Source: Takakia lepidozioides (Eukaryota; Streptophyta; Takakiopsida; Takakiales; Takakiaceae). From it: DNA of 64,000 nt. The stretch covers positions 93,788,756-93,852,755 of the forward strand of contig CM060731.1 in NCBI GenBank assembly GCA_030704615.1. Direction: 5' to 3'. The notes beneath the pieces are model-generated. The model did no database searches, had not been told where the DNA came from, and saw only the letters and a program-made list of their open reading frames with translations. The translations under genes were made by a program, and so were the position numbers. Position 1 is the first letter of the stretch. Each line of letters opens with the position of its first letter. Below are positions 32,374 to 44,436 of this stretch, piece by piece.

Positions 32374-34968
32374 TATGAAGACAGGAGCTGAGGCTCAGCT
32401 ACCATTAGGTTCTCTTATATTCATTTCAAAGAATTCATTCATTGAATTGGTTCAGTCTCCGGTAGTTGAAAGGATCATTTTTTTACTTTGATTTTGATTT
32501 GATTCTGCTTTGCTATTTGATAAGATACAGAACAATACTTTGTAATCTATCTGCATGGATGTCTTTTTTTGGCTCCTTAATTTTTCATACTTGGTGGTTA
32601 AGTTGGGTCCTAATTCAACATGGGTTTCCACTTCATTTTCAATTTCTTAACTTGACTTGTATTCTTCTGATATTTGGTTCATTGCTCATTGTTCAATTGT
32701 CATTTTTTGCTTCCTCGGATATAGGGTCGCTATAGAGTCATCCGCGGAAATACGTCCCCTTTCTTGATTTTTTGAAGCCCCATCCAGGCTTAGAATAATA
32801 TATAATTATATTATGGGCTCCCGATTTCCCGCTCAAGGCAGGAGCCTTAATCCACTCGATCATGGAGGTTTTACTGTAAATTTCCTTTAATCACCTGAAA
32901 ATACTTTGTGCATGAAAGAGAAGGCATTGTGGTGTTGGGTGCAGAGAAGCTATTCTGATGATCATGTTATGTATGTTGCTAAAGTTTACCTTCTAATTGA
33001 ACCTGCATCCAGAATTGATTAATAAAAGAACCTCAACTAGAATGCTCTTAATTGTGCAGTAGATTTGAACACAAAACGGTAATCCCTTAGCTCTATGAGT
33101 GTGTGTTGAAGGACTGGAGATTGTCCAGCCTTAAGTGTCATAGGGCATTCAGGAGGGCTTGTATGGTAAAGGATCTTGACCTAAAAGAAAGATGATGGGC
33201 CTCTTGTTGGAAGTACCATAAATCTGGCTGTCGTTGGCAATGTGCCTTGGTTGACATGCTGTTGATGCTCGCAGAGGCATGTACATTTGCCAATCTTCTA
33301 TCTTCTCTATGCACCACTTTGAATTGAACATTTTACAGATCTTTTGATATTGGGGATATATCTCAAGATCTCAATCGAGAGCTGCCCTCTCGCTGCAAGA
33401 ACCGCCTCTTTTCCCCGCAGGCGTTGTAGCCCTGCAACGCGAGTTGCCCCGCCTGACCTTATGTGCGTGTGCTTGCTGCAGCCTCAACCCTCCGTAGCCC
33501 CCTCTTCGTTTGGCGCACTCGCTGGAGCGCAGCCCCATAGCCTTGTCCCGCCCTGCCCCTTCCTCCTGCGCGAGGCTGCAGACCGGCCCCACAGCCCTGG
33601 CCCGCCTCCTCCTTCCTCCTTGGCAATCAATACAGCAGTGCCCCTCGTTGGAGCTCCTTTCTCCTACATGTTGGGTGCAGACCGGCCCCGTAGCCAGCTG
33701 GCCCGCCTCCTCCTTCCGCCTCGACGATGACAGGGCCTCTCATTGTTGCGCCCTTCGACCTACGCCCTCACCTCCTTCACATGGCAGTTTCATGCAGGGT
33801 GGGATGTGGGACCATGGATTCGGAGGGCCTTGCCGCAAGTGTGCAGGAAGAAAGAATCAAACGCGTTTGAGCTTCTTTTTCTTGCTATTTTGAGTTTCGC
33901 CCTCCCTCTTTTCGCTTGTACTTTGCTCCTCTTTTTGACATTCATTGACATTAATCCTATCTGTTGGTCAAATTGGTGGAACTCACCCCGCATCCCCTCA
34001 ACTTAACAGATAACTTTAATATAGTCACAATGCACATTTTTGTTTTTGGGGTCACATGTGCGATTAGATCCACCACAAATGTTAGGGGATCAAATTCTAT
34101 TACCAATATCCGTTTTTAATCTCCAACCGAATAAGACAAACTATATCCTCAAAGTCGTCAGCCATGGAGAAACGATATGAGATATTGTCTCCTAGTGACA
34201 TGAAAATAATAATAATATGTGGATCTTTGTCGAAGTAGCGTAACTTATGGTGTCACTTGACCCCAAAGGACTGTTGCCTTCCACTTTAATGACATGTATA
34301 TTTGTAATATTCATGATGGACCCCCCAAGTTGAAGCATCTACCAGTGTTTCTGAAAAACAAGACATTTGTTTCAAACCTCTCAGAAACTGCACCTCTCTA
34401 GAGCACCACTAACACGCCATTGCCTCCTCCCAAGATTTGGGATATTATGTGAATGAGAATATTAACATTGTATATTATATACTATTTGGTGATATTCATG
34501 ATAGTTGAGGGATCGACAAGTGTTTCTACATGAAGGTGGACATCTATCTCTCTCAAGTCCCGCGCAAACTACATCTGTCTACAACACCCCCACCATGTTA
34601 TTGGCTCCTCCCAACATTTTGGGGCACCATGGGTATCGGTTATTTGACATTATAAATAATATAGCCATGGTTCATGTTCTTGTTTGTAATTTTAGTGGGA
34701 CGTGCGTGAAGTTAAAGCCCACCAAAGTAAGGGTCAACTTCCAAGTCCGAACAGTTGGCCAAGATGAGGATAAACTTTGACACGAGGAGCTCATTTCCAC
34801 GTATTGTTTTATACTGCCTATTGATATGGCTAGCACAATACCTAGGAATGTGACGCCAACTTTTGACTGTGTTCATTACCAACAATTGACAATTGACTTT
34901 ACTTGTTTGGGGATTGATAGTATATGAGCACACCTACGGGTACTGCTCATAAGCATAGAAAAATGGAG
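32374..34968. other. Intergenic sequence, no supported gene
   Basis: 32374-33340 is AT-rich with no ORF of note. On the minus strand at about 32815-32875, GAGTGGATTAAGGC followed by CTGCCTTGA looks like the 5' half of a Ser/Leu-type tRNA, but no B box follows. 33390-33740 is GC-rich and Pro/Arg-biased, with no recognised product. 34235-34265 resembles, in reverse, the 3' part of the SINE at 38946. Confidence 0.4.
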
Positions 34969-34976
34969 GTGTGAAC

Positions 34977-36160
34977 CAGTGTTGTGCGGGTATATTGATT
35001 TCAATATACCCTTAGGGTATAAGTAAATTATTTTTGTCAAATCATTTACCCTCCGAGTTTGGATAAATTGAAATCTCAAAAAATTATTTACCCTTCGGGT
35101 ATGGGTAAATTAACTTTTCAGATTTCTATATAACCCCCGGGTATGGATATACATGCCAAAATATACCCTGAGGGTATGAATAGTTTCCGGGTATGCATAG
35201 TTATTTCCATTAATATATAGTTTAATGGTTTTAAAGAATATATGATGTTTTTTTTTATGTTTGTTTTTTCGAAAACGAAACCTGGGAGCGACTGCTCACA
35301 AGATGTTCTTCAATATGTACAAAACACCCGAAAAAAAACAAAAAAAAACAAAAAAAAAAAACAATCTATGGTAAAAGAGAAAATTGATAAGATATTGCAT
35401 AATATTTTGGTGTTAATTTCCAATGCAAGATGGAGGAGGTTTGAGATTAAAAAAAAAGCACGTTGGCTGGTAGCCAGCTGGTAAGTGCACAGTGTGTGTC
35501 ACTCAGGTGGTTCGGGGTTCGAACCCGCTGCCCTGCCCCGTGTGTGGGTTTGTTCGTGTGACGGTATGTTTGGGTGTTGATCGTCCTGTACATCTCATGG
35601 CCCATAAATGAAAGGGGGTTAATCTTTCCCCCTCCTCAAGGGCCTGAATTGTGGGCTGTCGCTCCCAGATTTCTTTAAATAAATAAATAAATAAAAACCC
35701 CTCAAGGACCTAAATTGTCCTTTTATATATATATATATGCGAGATCTGTTGTTTGGGTTATATGACATTTAAGGAATGATATATATGTAACATTTGTTTT
35801 AGCTGTGATTGGAGCTTTCTTATAGCTCAAGGCTCCCTAACAACACAACAAAAAAGAAAAAAGACCTAGCACATAAAGGCTATGAAGGCACATAAAGCCC
35901 CTTATATACCCTGATTAGATATACCCTTCATGTTAACATATACCCTTTAGGAAAGTAGGGTATATTGAGCGTCTTGATGGAGGGTAAATATAAGGATAAG
36001 ATTTTATGATATAAGGGTAAGGGTATATCATAAAAATATACCCTGATATAAGGGTATACATCCAGGTACCTAAACTTGCCACACCAGGGTATATATATAT
36101 CAATATACCCTGATATACCCGCCGGGTATATCAGGGTAATTCATATACCCGCCCAACACA
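34977..36160. mobile_element. hAT-like non-autonomous element 1
   Basis: It is bounded by the 8-bp direct repeat GTGTGAAC (34969-34976 and 36161-36168). It starts CAGTGTTGTGCGGGTATAT and ends ATACCCGCCCAACACA, so the terminal inverted repeat is about 18 bp with one mismatch and one indel. It is AT-rich and has many internal GGGTATA/TATACCC motifs. There is no transposase. An 8-bp duplication and CAG-type ends are hAT features. Confidence 0.8.
35457..35698 (+). mobile_element. tRNA-derived SINE
   Basis: A pol III A box, TAGCCAGCTGG (35471-35481), and B box, GGTTCGAACCC (35516-35526), precede a non-coding body that ends in a TAAATAAATAAATAAA-type tail. It sits inside hAT-like element 1. Confidence 0.8.
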
Positions 36161-36243
36161 GTGTGAACACATAAACAAAGTAATATTAGGCTCCCAATCT
36201 TTCCATGGAAATAGAATATATAAGATAGACATATGCTTCAAAC

Positions 36244-36922
36244 CAATGTTGGTCGGGTAATACTTTTTTTAATACCAGCCGGGTCCTGGTATTGAAATAT
36301 TTTTACTTTCAATACCAGCAGGCTCCATAGTATTAGAATACTCACAAAATTTTATATTTCACCCAACATGCCATATATTGTCTCTCCTTGATCAAGAGTT
36401 TTTTTTTTTTTTTTTTTTTTTTTCAAACACAAATATGATGGATGAGAAGAATCTATGCGTTACCGATTTGGCCATGTTCGACAATGAGACTTGGAACCAG
36501 TTTTCCTAATTGATTGTACTTGATTTGACAAAATGCTCATGTACTACAAAGGCTTTTGCATCATTTTTAAATTTTTTGGGAAACCAGGCATCCTTGTAAA
36601 TTGGTCCCTCAGACTACCACTTTAAAGTAAAAATTAAATTACTTATACCCGGGTTGGTAACCGGCTGGTATTACAATTGGAATACCACTGGTTGATAACC
36701 GTCTGCAACTTCAAAATCCGGCATCTATTGAGAACGGACGGATACGGATATTGCCTTTCCAAAGACCGGCCAGGCTAGGTAGGGTATTGACCTAAGTATT
36801 GCAAGTGCCAAATACTATGGGTTCCGGGTCTTGACCCTAGTACCACAAAAGTAAATACCAGCCGGCTTCTTTAATACCCTAGTTGATAATCGGCCTGACC
36901 CCTACATACCAGTCCAACACTG
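36244..36922. mobile_element. hAT-like non-autonomous element 2
   Basis: It starts CAATGTTGGTCGGGTAATAC and ends CAGTCCAACACTG, flanked by CTTCAAAC (36236-36243) and ATTCAAAC (36923-36930), which match at seven of eight bases. The interior has repeated AATACCAGCCGG motifs and a 25-base T run (about 36399-36423). Confidence 0.65.
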
Positions 36923-37507
36923 ATTCAAACCAGTGTTGGGCGGGTATATGATATACCCGCGCCCACCAATTGCATGATACCCTCACCCGGGCCAGGCTAT
37001 TGGCCGGGTATTGAACTGCGTCCTACCTGAAGCGGACCCTATCCTGATCCCAAGCCTCTAAGGATACCCGGACCCTACCAGGTTTCTATCCGCCTCCGGG
37101 TTTATGCCCACATGGGCCCACAATAGCCCACCACACCCCACCTTCTGCGTCTTTTTCTATTGGACCACACACTTGTTCCAACATGGAGATGTGTGGTAAT
37201 TGCCGCTTCTATAGGGTTTTATTTTTATCCGTCTTCAATAAAATTATATGCCATTGGATTTATTTTATTTTATTTTATATAAAAGGGAGCGGTGCCCGAC
37301 AGTCAAATTAAGAGGGGAAACAAGGAAAAAATAACCTCGAAGAAAGCCATGAAGCATACGAGGGGGATACCACCCCAATTTTTTTATTTTTTTTAAGTGT
37401 TGAAAATGGCAAGGACTACGCTTAACCCAACGAGTTTAAGGCAAGCGTGTGAGGTGGTGGGCCCGCTGCCAGAGCTCCGGCAGGCTCCACTAGACTGCCA
37501 GTCAAAT

Positions 37508-37790
37508 CTCATCCCCCATTGGGAAGATGGGGAGCGCTCCACAATTCCTGTTCCCTCCTCATGCTCCCCACCTTTTGGACCATGTTCCCAAACATTCCCC
37601 AATTTTGCTCCCCTGTTCCCGCTCCCCGATCCCTACTCCCCATAGTGGGACATGGGAGCGAGGAGGGGAGCGGGGATCGGGAACAGGGGAGCAAGGACAA
37701 AGGATAGGGATAGGGGAGCGGGACTGGGAACAAGGAAATGAGCAGGGGAGCGGATAATGAGAACAGGGGAGCGGAGCGGGGATCTTGGAC
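37508..37790. repeat. CTCCCC/GGGGAG tract with inverted halves
   Basis: The left half is pyrimidine-rich (GCTCCCCTGTTCCCGCTCCC near 37608). The right half is its purine-rich complement in reverse (CGGGAACAGGGGAGC near 37676), so the tract could fold on itself. Units of GGGGAGCGGG recur on the right side. Confidence 0.7.
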
Positions 37791-37854
37791 TTAGAATTTT
37801 TTTGGAGATGTAAAAATACATTAATTAATCACATGTGCAACCAATCTCTCGATG

Positions 37855-37935
37855 TGCTTCAACTGCCGCAAATTGAACCTCAAACTCATCGCTATAATGC
37901 ATATCACCAAGCCACCTCACTACCATCCGCTTCTT
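37855..37935 (-). mobile_element. SINE fragment
   Basis: Reading the minus strand, GGTGGCTTGGTGATATGC (A box) and GAGGTTCAATTT (B box, plus-strand 37871-37882) are spaced as in tRNA-derived SINEs. The tail is not clear. Confidence 0.55.
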
Positions 37936-38611
37936 GACAAACCTTTGATTTTTCTAATGTTTTACTCTACAATACAGTCTCGCAGGTGAGAGGGGAGCAG
38001 TGGGGGTGGGGATTTGACAGCACGCCCCGCCAGAACGTCGCTGGTATGGCCATCCCCGGCAACCGTACCGGCAAGGCTCCCACACTTGCATTCAACTCGT
38101 TGGGTAAGCGTGGTTTTCTCCGTTGAAAACATGAATTAGCTGCGCCATTTTCTGTAGGACTGTTTTAAAGTTTTTTTTTTAAATTTTAATTTTAAATTAT
38201 TGTGTTGTGCCATTATTTGCTTAATAGGCCCACCCGGACCCTTAATTTACCTGGGCTTGAGGGTATGTTATATGAATACCCAGACATATCCTAACCCGGC
38301 TCATTATTCAGATATTATCTTACCTTGACCCGACCCGGATTGTATGTGCACACTGAAACCGAGACCCGGTGGGTCCATTTTTATATTGAAAAGGGGTAAC
38401 CCGGACCCTAAGGGTATATTGAAATCAATCTACAAAAAAAAAAAATCTGCCCGCCCAACATTGGCTCAAACCGGTGTTGTGTCAGGTATATCGAGGAGTA
38501 AATGGATTCGTATATACCCGGACCTAGCCACATATGTTATCCGAATATTACCCTACATATAACCGGATGATGTAGTTCAGAGATTTATCCTACCCAATAG
38601 CGGGTATAAAC

Positions 38612-39525
38612 GAGTGTTGTGCGGGTCTGGGTTTTGACCCCGGGTACCAGGTGGGTTAGAGTCCAAGTTACCCGGAGCCGTACTTGGACTCCGTACCTGG
38701 ACCCGTGCCATCACAAACCCGGACCTTGACCCGGGTTCATACATGGACCCGCCTGCTAGGTCCAGAACCCGTTATACCCGCTAACCTGTGGGCCAGTGCG
38801 ACGGGTCGGGTCCAGGTTTAATTTTAGGTGGGGCATGCGAGGTCCACCTTAGATGTGGTATGTTTTGCAATGTGTGTGGAGGTGACGAGTAATAAGCGGC
38901 TGCAGCAGCCAGCCCCCACCACTCAAGGTAGACCATATAGACAATCAACTTGTAGCCCAGTGGTAATGGCCACAAACCACCTCAAAAGTGGTTGTGGGTT
39001 CAATCCACGAATTGGTGTCACAAAGTTGTGTCCTTCGGGGTCAAGTGACACCATAATTTACACATCCCAAAGGAGGTGTCATATATTATTATTACGCCAG
39101 CTCCCACACATCCATGCTATAGTGATGTATGAGCCTTGAGGCATATTACTATTCTTAATATGTTTAAGAATTGATATTGAATAATGGAACTCAATTTTTA
39201 TTTTAATTCTTGTGTTAAATGAGCAATACATATTCATGGTATATTTTGAAGGAATGTGTCTTTAAAGAAAATTCACCATTTGGATTTAGTTTTTTTTTTC
39301 CAGCCAAAAATAATTTTATCTCTAATTAATCTTAATTTTCTAGTTTATTTAGTCAATTAATTTAGGACCCGGATCGGAACCCAGAACCCGCTAATATTTT
39401 CCAACAACTACCCGGACCCGAGTCCGTGTTGAAAAACCCGGACCCGAACCTGGACTTGGTTCCAAAAGAAAACCCGAACCCAGACCCGGTGGGTTCCATA
39501 AAAAGGCACTACCCGCACAACTCTG
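38612..39525. mobile_element. hAT-like non-autonomous element 5
   Basis: It is flanked by GTATAAAC at 38604-38611 and 39526-39533, a perfect 8-bp duplication. The ends are GAGTGTTGTGCGGGTCTG and ACCCGCACAACTCTG. The interior is full of ACCCGGACCCG and AACCCGGACC motifs, and a SINE lies inside. Confidence 0.8.
38946..39095 (+). mobile_element. tRNA-derived SINE
   Basis: The A box TAGCCCAGTGG (38953-38963) and B box GGGTTCAATCC (38996-39006) are followed by a body with GTGTCCTTCGGGGTCAAG and a TTATTATTA tail near 39085. Confidence 0.75.
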
Positions 39526-39864
39526 GTATAAACTAATATGGGGGTATATTGTATGCAAGGGTATATTTATCCCATATACATGAGGCATGGGAAATTTATG
39601 ACTATATAGAACCATGCAGGCTGTGCATTGGACCAAAATCTGCTATATACCCCTTATGAGTGTGTCATTATATGCCTCTCATTGAACAATATTAGTGTCT
39701 TCAATGCCCGCGTGTGGCTGCGGCGGGGCTCGCGTGTGGCAAAGGGGGTCGCGGAGGGTGGGACTGCCCGGACCCGGCCAGTCTGCTGCTGGGTCTGCCC
39801 GGCAAGCTAGTCTGCTGGGGCCCACAATATGCACATAAAGCATTAGTTATTTCAAAGGTCTGTA

Positions 39865-39965
39865 AAAAGTGGCGAGTGGTGTGGTGGTTAAGAGCAATGA
39901 ACAATAAGCACGAGGTTTGGTGTTCAAATCTTGTCAAGTTATACTATGGCAGTAATGTGTGTTAT
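39865..39965 (+). mobile_element. tRNA-derived SINE fragment
   Basis: GTGGTGTGGTGGTTAAGAGC (A box region) and GGTGTTCAAATCTTG (B box region, from 39919) are spaced as in a tRNA-derived SINE; the sequence then becomes AT-rich. Confidence 0.6.
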
Positions 39966-39983
39966 TAAATATATATTTTGTCG

Positions 39984-40186
39984 ATGGGTCTGCCAGTCCG
40001 CTCGAAAGTTGGAGGGTGTGCCCAGTCCGCTAGAAGGTTGGAGTTAGTCCGCTCGCCGGTTTGTTGGAGGTCTGTTGGAGGGTGTGCCCTGCTCGTTGGT
40101 CTGCTGGAGGGTCTGCCAGTCCGCTCGAAGATTGGAGTCGGTCTGTTGGAGGGTCTGCCCAGTCCGCTAGAAGGTCCGCCATGGTA
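39984..40186. repeat. Minisatellite, (CAGTCCGCTCGAAGGTTGGAG)-like
   Basis: Irregular units alternate between AGTCCGCT(C/A)GAAGGTTGGAG and GGTCTGTTGGAGGGT(C/G)TGCC. No coding function is supported. Confidence 0.7.
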
Positions 40187-40433
40187 GATAAACAAGGACT
40201 TCGAAAAATTTCAGAATCTGGCCGACCCGGTGAATGGGCGGTGGGCTTATGAGCTCATCCCATGGGCCGTACTGGCGGGGCCCATAGGTGCATTGAAGAC
40301 GCGAATACTAAAAAATGAGAGGCGGTATTATATAGGATATATAGTTTTATTTATACCCTGGACTTATACCTACTCGTCATACAAAAACCCGAGGTTAGGT
40401 AGCATGTGCGTAGGCTCACGCCTCAGTGCGCAT

Positions 40434-40583
40434 GCTCACGTGAGCAGAAGAGCATATGCCGCATATTCCAAGAATATTCTTGAAAAAATACTTTAGCGGA
40501 ACTAAAACGTGCTCACGCCAGACGAAATGTGAAACATTTGGAAATTTCTGCTCATGTGAGCACAAGTCTGCTCACGTGAGCAG
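40434..40583. repeat. Three GCTCACGTGAGC-type palindromes
   Basis: A perfect 12-bp palindrome at 40434-40445, one with a single mismatch in CTGCTCATGTGAGCAC near 40548, and a perfect 16-bp palindrome at 40568-40583. GCTCACG half-sites recur at about 41220 and 41250. Confidence 0.75.
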
Positions 40584-41799
40584 AAACCATACGAAGTTGG
40601 GGCATAGGGAATTTCCTGTCAGTGCAATCTCCATCAACAATTTTCGTCAATTAATAGTTGCATATTTAATCATGTGATGTTGACACTCGTAGCAATCACT
40701 AATATGCAAAACTAGACACAATTCATTTGTTTCGCCCACGAAAGCATGGGTAATGACCTACCGCAATAAGCACGTAACAATTTGTTAGCGAAATAACACA
40801 ACCTCGCGTCGTCCCTTATATGCAAAACCAAACACAACTCATTTTTTTCCGCTAAGAAACCATTGGATAATGACCTATGCAACGATACCTTAAAATTTCG
40901 CTAGCAAAATCCGATACCTTGATTTATTTCGCTAACGAAATCTGATAAATTCATTGGAAAAACCCATTGTTTGCCTCATTATATTAAATTGTTCAATTAT
41001 TGTTTGGTATTTGTGTGTTTTGGATGGTGTTGGGTATTGTGACTTTGTTTTTCCTTAATGACATGTTGTTTTTTTGTAGGATACCGAAGCTGTAAATATT
41101 TGGAACTTGGAGTTGGTAGATATACAGTAGGGGTGCCTATTCGTGTGTAGGAAGTAGGTTTTGTCCTTCGTATTCTATTTCCGTGGAAACATGGGTACCC
41201 TATTGCCGTATTTTGTGCTCACGACTCCATTTTCTTGTGCTCACGTTCTACCACCCCCCCAATAACCAAGGGTAAATGTATTTCAATATACTCTGTTAGT
41301 TAAAAAATGAGATATAATATACCATGTCTTGAGGGACCAGGGTATATCTATATCAAAATTAGTAAATTATCCTGACCCGGAGGGTATATGTTTTTACTAT
41401 AATGTATTATCTGGACCCGGAGGGTATGTTTAAAATTATATATCCACACAACACTAGTTCAAACACACAAATAGACTCAGTACTTGCTATGTATTATAAT
41501 CGATATGATAAATATAATTCTTACTGCCTATAAATTATAATTACTTTGACATTCTTCGTGAGAATAACCATCAAAGCAGGAACTTACTTGGAATTATTGA
41601 AAGGAAACAAATCAAAACCCTCATAGCCTGCATGAGCAAGAATGTGCTATGCGAGCAAATATTTTGAATAGTTTTGCAATGGTTTTGGCATGACATTCTT
41701 GTTTCGCCATAATATCTTCACGATATATTTTCAGATTATACCAAATATTCCTTTTTGCTCGCATGAGCATGCTGCACATATGCTACATAACCTCTACCT

Positions 41800-43270
41800 A
41801 TTGTATTCGATCACGGCCTGTACCTAGTTATTCAATTACTGGGGTAACATACAATGAACTATTCAAGAAAGAAAACAATATGACAACCACTCAATCAGGC
41901 TTGCCACTTGCTGACTACCTCAATGGGTTAAAGCCTTGGACAACAAGACCAACCTACTTGCCACTTGTTTGGAACCATACTCACATGAAAATTAAATTAC
42001 ATTCCCCAAAATTAGATGCAGTAATGCTTGTTGGTAATATAAGCACCACCATTTACTCTGGTCCCTCATTTGGAGATACATCACCTATATCAATCAACAA
42101 GGGCAATATACAAGAAGATACACTCAGCCCATACCTATTTATTATATTTTTGGAACCTCTTCTCAGATGGCTGGCCCTAGGTAACATCGGATACCAGTAC
42201 ATTACCTCACCAAATAATGTCCCAACAGCTGCCTATGCAGATGATCTCGTTTTGCTCTCTAATAAAGCTACACATCTCAGCTGACAAATTAAAAAATTAT
42301 AAAGATTCAATAAATGGGCAATGGAACTGAGCCTACATAAATGTGCAATAACAGCAATCACACACCATACTAAACATGATGCAGCAACTGTGTCAAGAAT
42401 ACTCCATAACACTGTGCTATATAATAATCATCATTTCCCATATCTGGACTAAGACAACCCATACACATATTTTGGTATACAAATGACGCCATCACTAAAT
42501 TGGGATACTCAGAGAAATTTTACTCGAAACAAATTATCACACAGGCTACATCCTTACTGAACTCTCCGGCCAAAGCGACCAAACATTCGACTCCACACTT
42601 CATCCCTAGAAACAACATGGGATACAAGCCTACAACAATGTCTCTTTGACCCAAACAATAGCCCCCACGTCAAACAAACCACCCTAAAATTCTTTATGCG
42701 ATATAATATATATCGACAATTTTACAACTTACAGATGCAAGTGAAACCAAGCTTATTAACCCACACACTTTTCGCCTAACCTGAACTTGAAGAAATACAG
42801 TGCATTGTCCAAAAAATGCGATTGACCAATATGGAGCCTCTCGCGTTGATACTATGTACTTGTGTAAATGGAAAGATGCCCCCCCCACCACTTGGGAACA
42901 TATTGACATTCTCTTCCATTGCCCAAAAAGACATAAATTACAACACCATATTCAAAAGATAACTGATTGTTGTCGTTGGACCAACTTAGCTATTTGGCAC
43001 ATATTCACAATTAGCATATTGCGGAGCTTCAAACATCTGATAAACGCTTCATTAGCCCACCAAGAAAATTTGTACCGTACCTACATATCTCTCTAGCCGA
43101 GTGCAATGCGGACATAGATGTCCTACGTACCACACGCCATTTACTTGTGCACCTCCAATTGACTGGGAGCCAAAACCCTTGTCCGCCTTCGATGCGTGTG
43201 CCAGCTCAGTGATGCTTGGACTTCGTGCTCTCTCTTTCTTCTGCCAGGGCCACAACAAAAAAAAAAAATA
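41800..43270 (+). mobile_element. LINE reverse transcriptase region, truncated and mutated
   Basis: The frame at 41820-42284 has IYSGPSFGDTSPISI, IQEDTLSPYLFIIFLEPLL (RT motif with LSPxLF) and AYADDLVLLS (YADD at 42234-42245). After a stop it continues with KWAMELSLHKC, PYTYFGIQMTPSLNW and further segments in two frames to about 43096. It shares YTYxGIQ with 24711, so both copies belong to one family. The 5' part (endonuclease) is absent. An A run (43256-43269) may be the tail. Confidence 0.75.
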
Positions 43271-43553
43271 GCCCCTATTCATCCAAACAAGTGGGGCATT
43301 TACATAGGCATGACTGTAGTGACAGTTTGCAACTACCTCACAGGGCAGAGATGGTATTCTACTCCATCACATACATGTGTATATATGTACATACATATAG
43401 ATGTATACATATACTAAAATGTGGTACAGATATTCATATTACCAAGCGTCGGGCCTGTCCAACCAACCCTGCTCTTCCAACCCTCGATGGGTTGGTAACA
43501 TTGGATCGTGCTCTCTTCATGTTCTCACTCTCTTTCTTGCCCTTGGGGGACTC

Positions 43554-44335
43554 CTAGTACTTCACCAATGCATCCCTATTGCAGGACTTTACACTCGGAG
43601 GGCATGGACCTCCAGCCTTCCACACCAGCTTTAACTTTTGGCGGTGTACTTTCATAATCCTCCCACATGCTTTCTGGAACTTGTCAACGCTCATAAGTTT
43701 AGGATAGTAATCAAAATCCTCGTCCATGGATTCCTTAACCTTGGCCATGTCACTGGGTTCCTGCTTGTCTACTAGCAAAATGCTAGGATCAAGATATTTG
43801 ATGCAGAGTCCCCGCAAGGAGCTTTGCCAGTAATCCTTCCCCTCACACCCCTGGTCTACTTCCCCCTTAGAGTTTAGTTGTACCTTGTGCGGCTTCAGCC
43901 CAGCAGATTTGCGGGCTTTCGCATCAGTTTCATGTTCCTTTGTAGCCAGCCTTTTTTGCCTTTTTTTGTTTGCAGCCTGCGACGCAACATCCCCTTGTTG
44001 TGTGGAATCTTGATCATCACCAGCAGGGGGGGGGTGAATGGAGGAGTAGCACCATTAAAAGGGGGGCCTGCCCACTGCCCACCAGCGGCGTTACATGGAG
44101 GGCCCCAAGTTTGGGCACTTCCTTGTACCCAAGCTCCTTGGGGTCCTCCATTGGACCCACTTGGAATCCATGACCACGTGTTCGTCGTCTGTGGAGGGGC
44201 CATGGGCTGCTGCCAGGTAGGTGGTCCTTGTTGCAGCCACGTTTGCCCACCTCTGGATTGCACCCATGGGCCATTCGGGACTTGTTGCACCCATGTCGTA
44301 GGTGGACCAGTAGCATTCGTCATAGCCTCAGTCCC
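43554..44335 (-). pseudogene. Unknown transposon-type protein, possibly En/Spm-like accessory
   Basis: On the minus strand a Trp/Pro/Gln/Gly-rich N-terminal half (44323 downward: WVQQVPNGPWVQ, GPPTWQQPMAPP) passes by one frameshift into KARKSAGLKPHKV, KDYWQSSLRGLCIKYLDP, FDYYPKLMSVDKFQ and RIMKVHRQKLKLVW, ending GPCPPSV. The last part loosely resembles plant CACTA/En-Spm transposase accessory regions. I do not claim the family. Confidence 0.35.
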
Positions 44336-44436
44336 CCCTTCCTTTGCGCGCTTTGATGCAGCCTAACACAAGCCCCTCCACCCCACAAAGTTAGGAATTA
44401 TGGAAAATAAGGTCAACCGGGCAACGAGGAGGTTTA

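Larger units (their letters stand above)
36931..38463. mobile_element. hAT-like non-autonomous element 3
   Basis: It starts CAGTGTTGGGCGGGTATATG, immediately after the ATTCAAAC of element 2, and ends CCCGCCCAACATTG before GCTCAAAC (38464-38471). It contains a G/C-rich inverted repeat tract and a SINE. The ends match those of elements 1 and 2. Confidence 0.65.
38472..41456. mobile_element. hAT-like element 4, composite
   Basis: It starts CGGTGTTGTGTCAGGTATAT after GCTCAAAC (38464-38471) and appears to end ATCCACACAACACTA at 41456 before GTTCAAAC (41457-41464), seven of eight bases matching. It contains element 5, two SINEs, a minisatellite and GCTCACGTGAGC palindromes, so much of its length is later insertion. 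The pairing of the two ends is inferred. Confidence 0.45.

Noticed and set aside
32815-32875. Reverse-strand tRNA-Ser/Leu-like sequence
   Set aside because: Only the D-arm and anticodon-like half is present; no B box or acceptor stem, so at most a SINE relic.
33344-33930. Open frames encoding Pro/Arg/Ser-rich peptides
   Set aside because: Compositional product of a GC-rich stretch; no start context, motif or second copy supports coding.
35471-35526. Possible intact tRNA gene
   Set aside because: The A and B boxes are present, but the acceptor and anticodon stems do not form and a SINE body with an A-rich tail follows.
34980-41400. Telomere-like repeats from GGGTATA and ACCCGGA motifs
   Set aside because: The motifs are irregular, occur in both orientations, and lie within elements bounded by 8-bp duplications.
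43895-44366. Plus-strand ORF of 162 codons
   Set aside because: It is the antisense shadow of the minus-strand Trp/Pro/Gln-rich frame, which continues into a charged conserved-looking segment.
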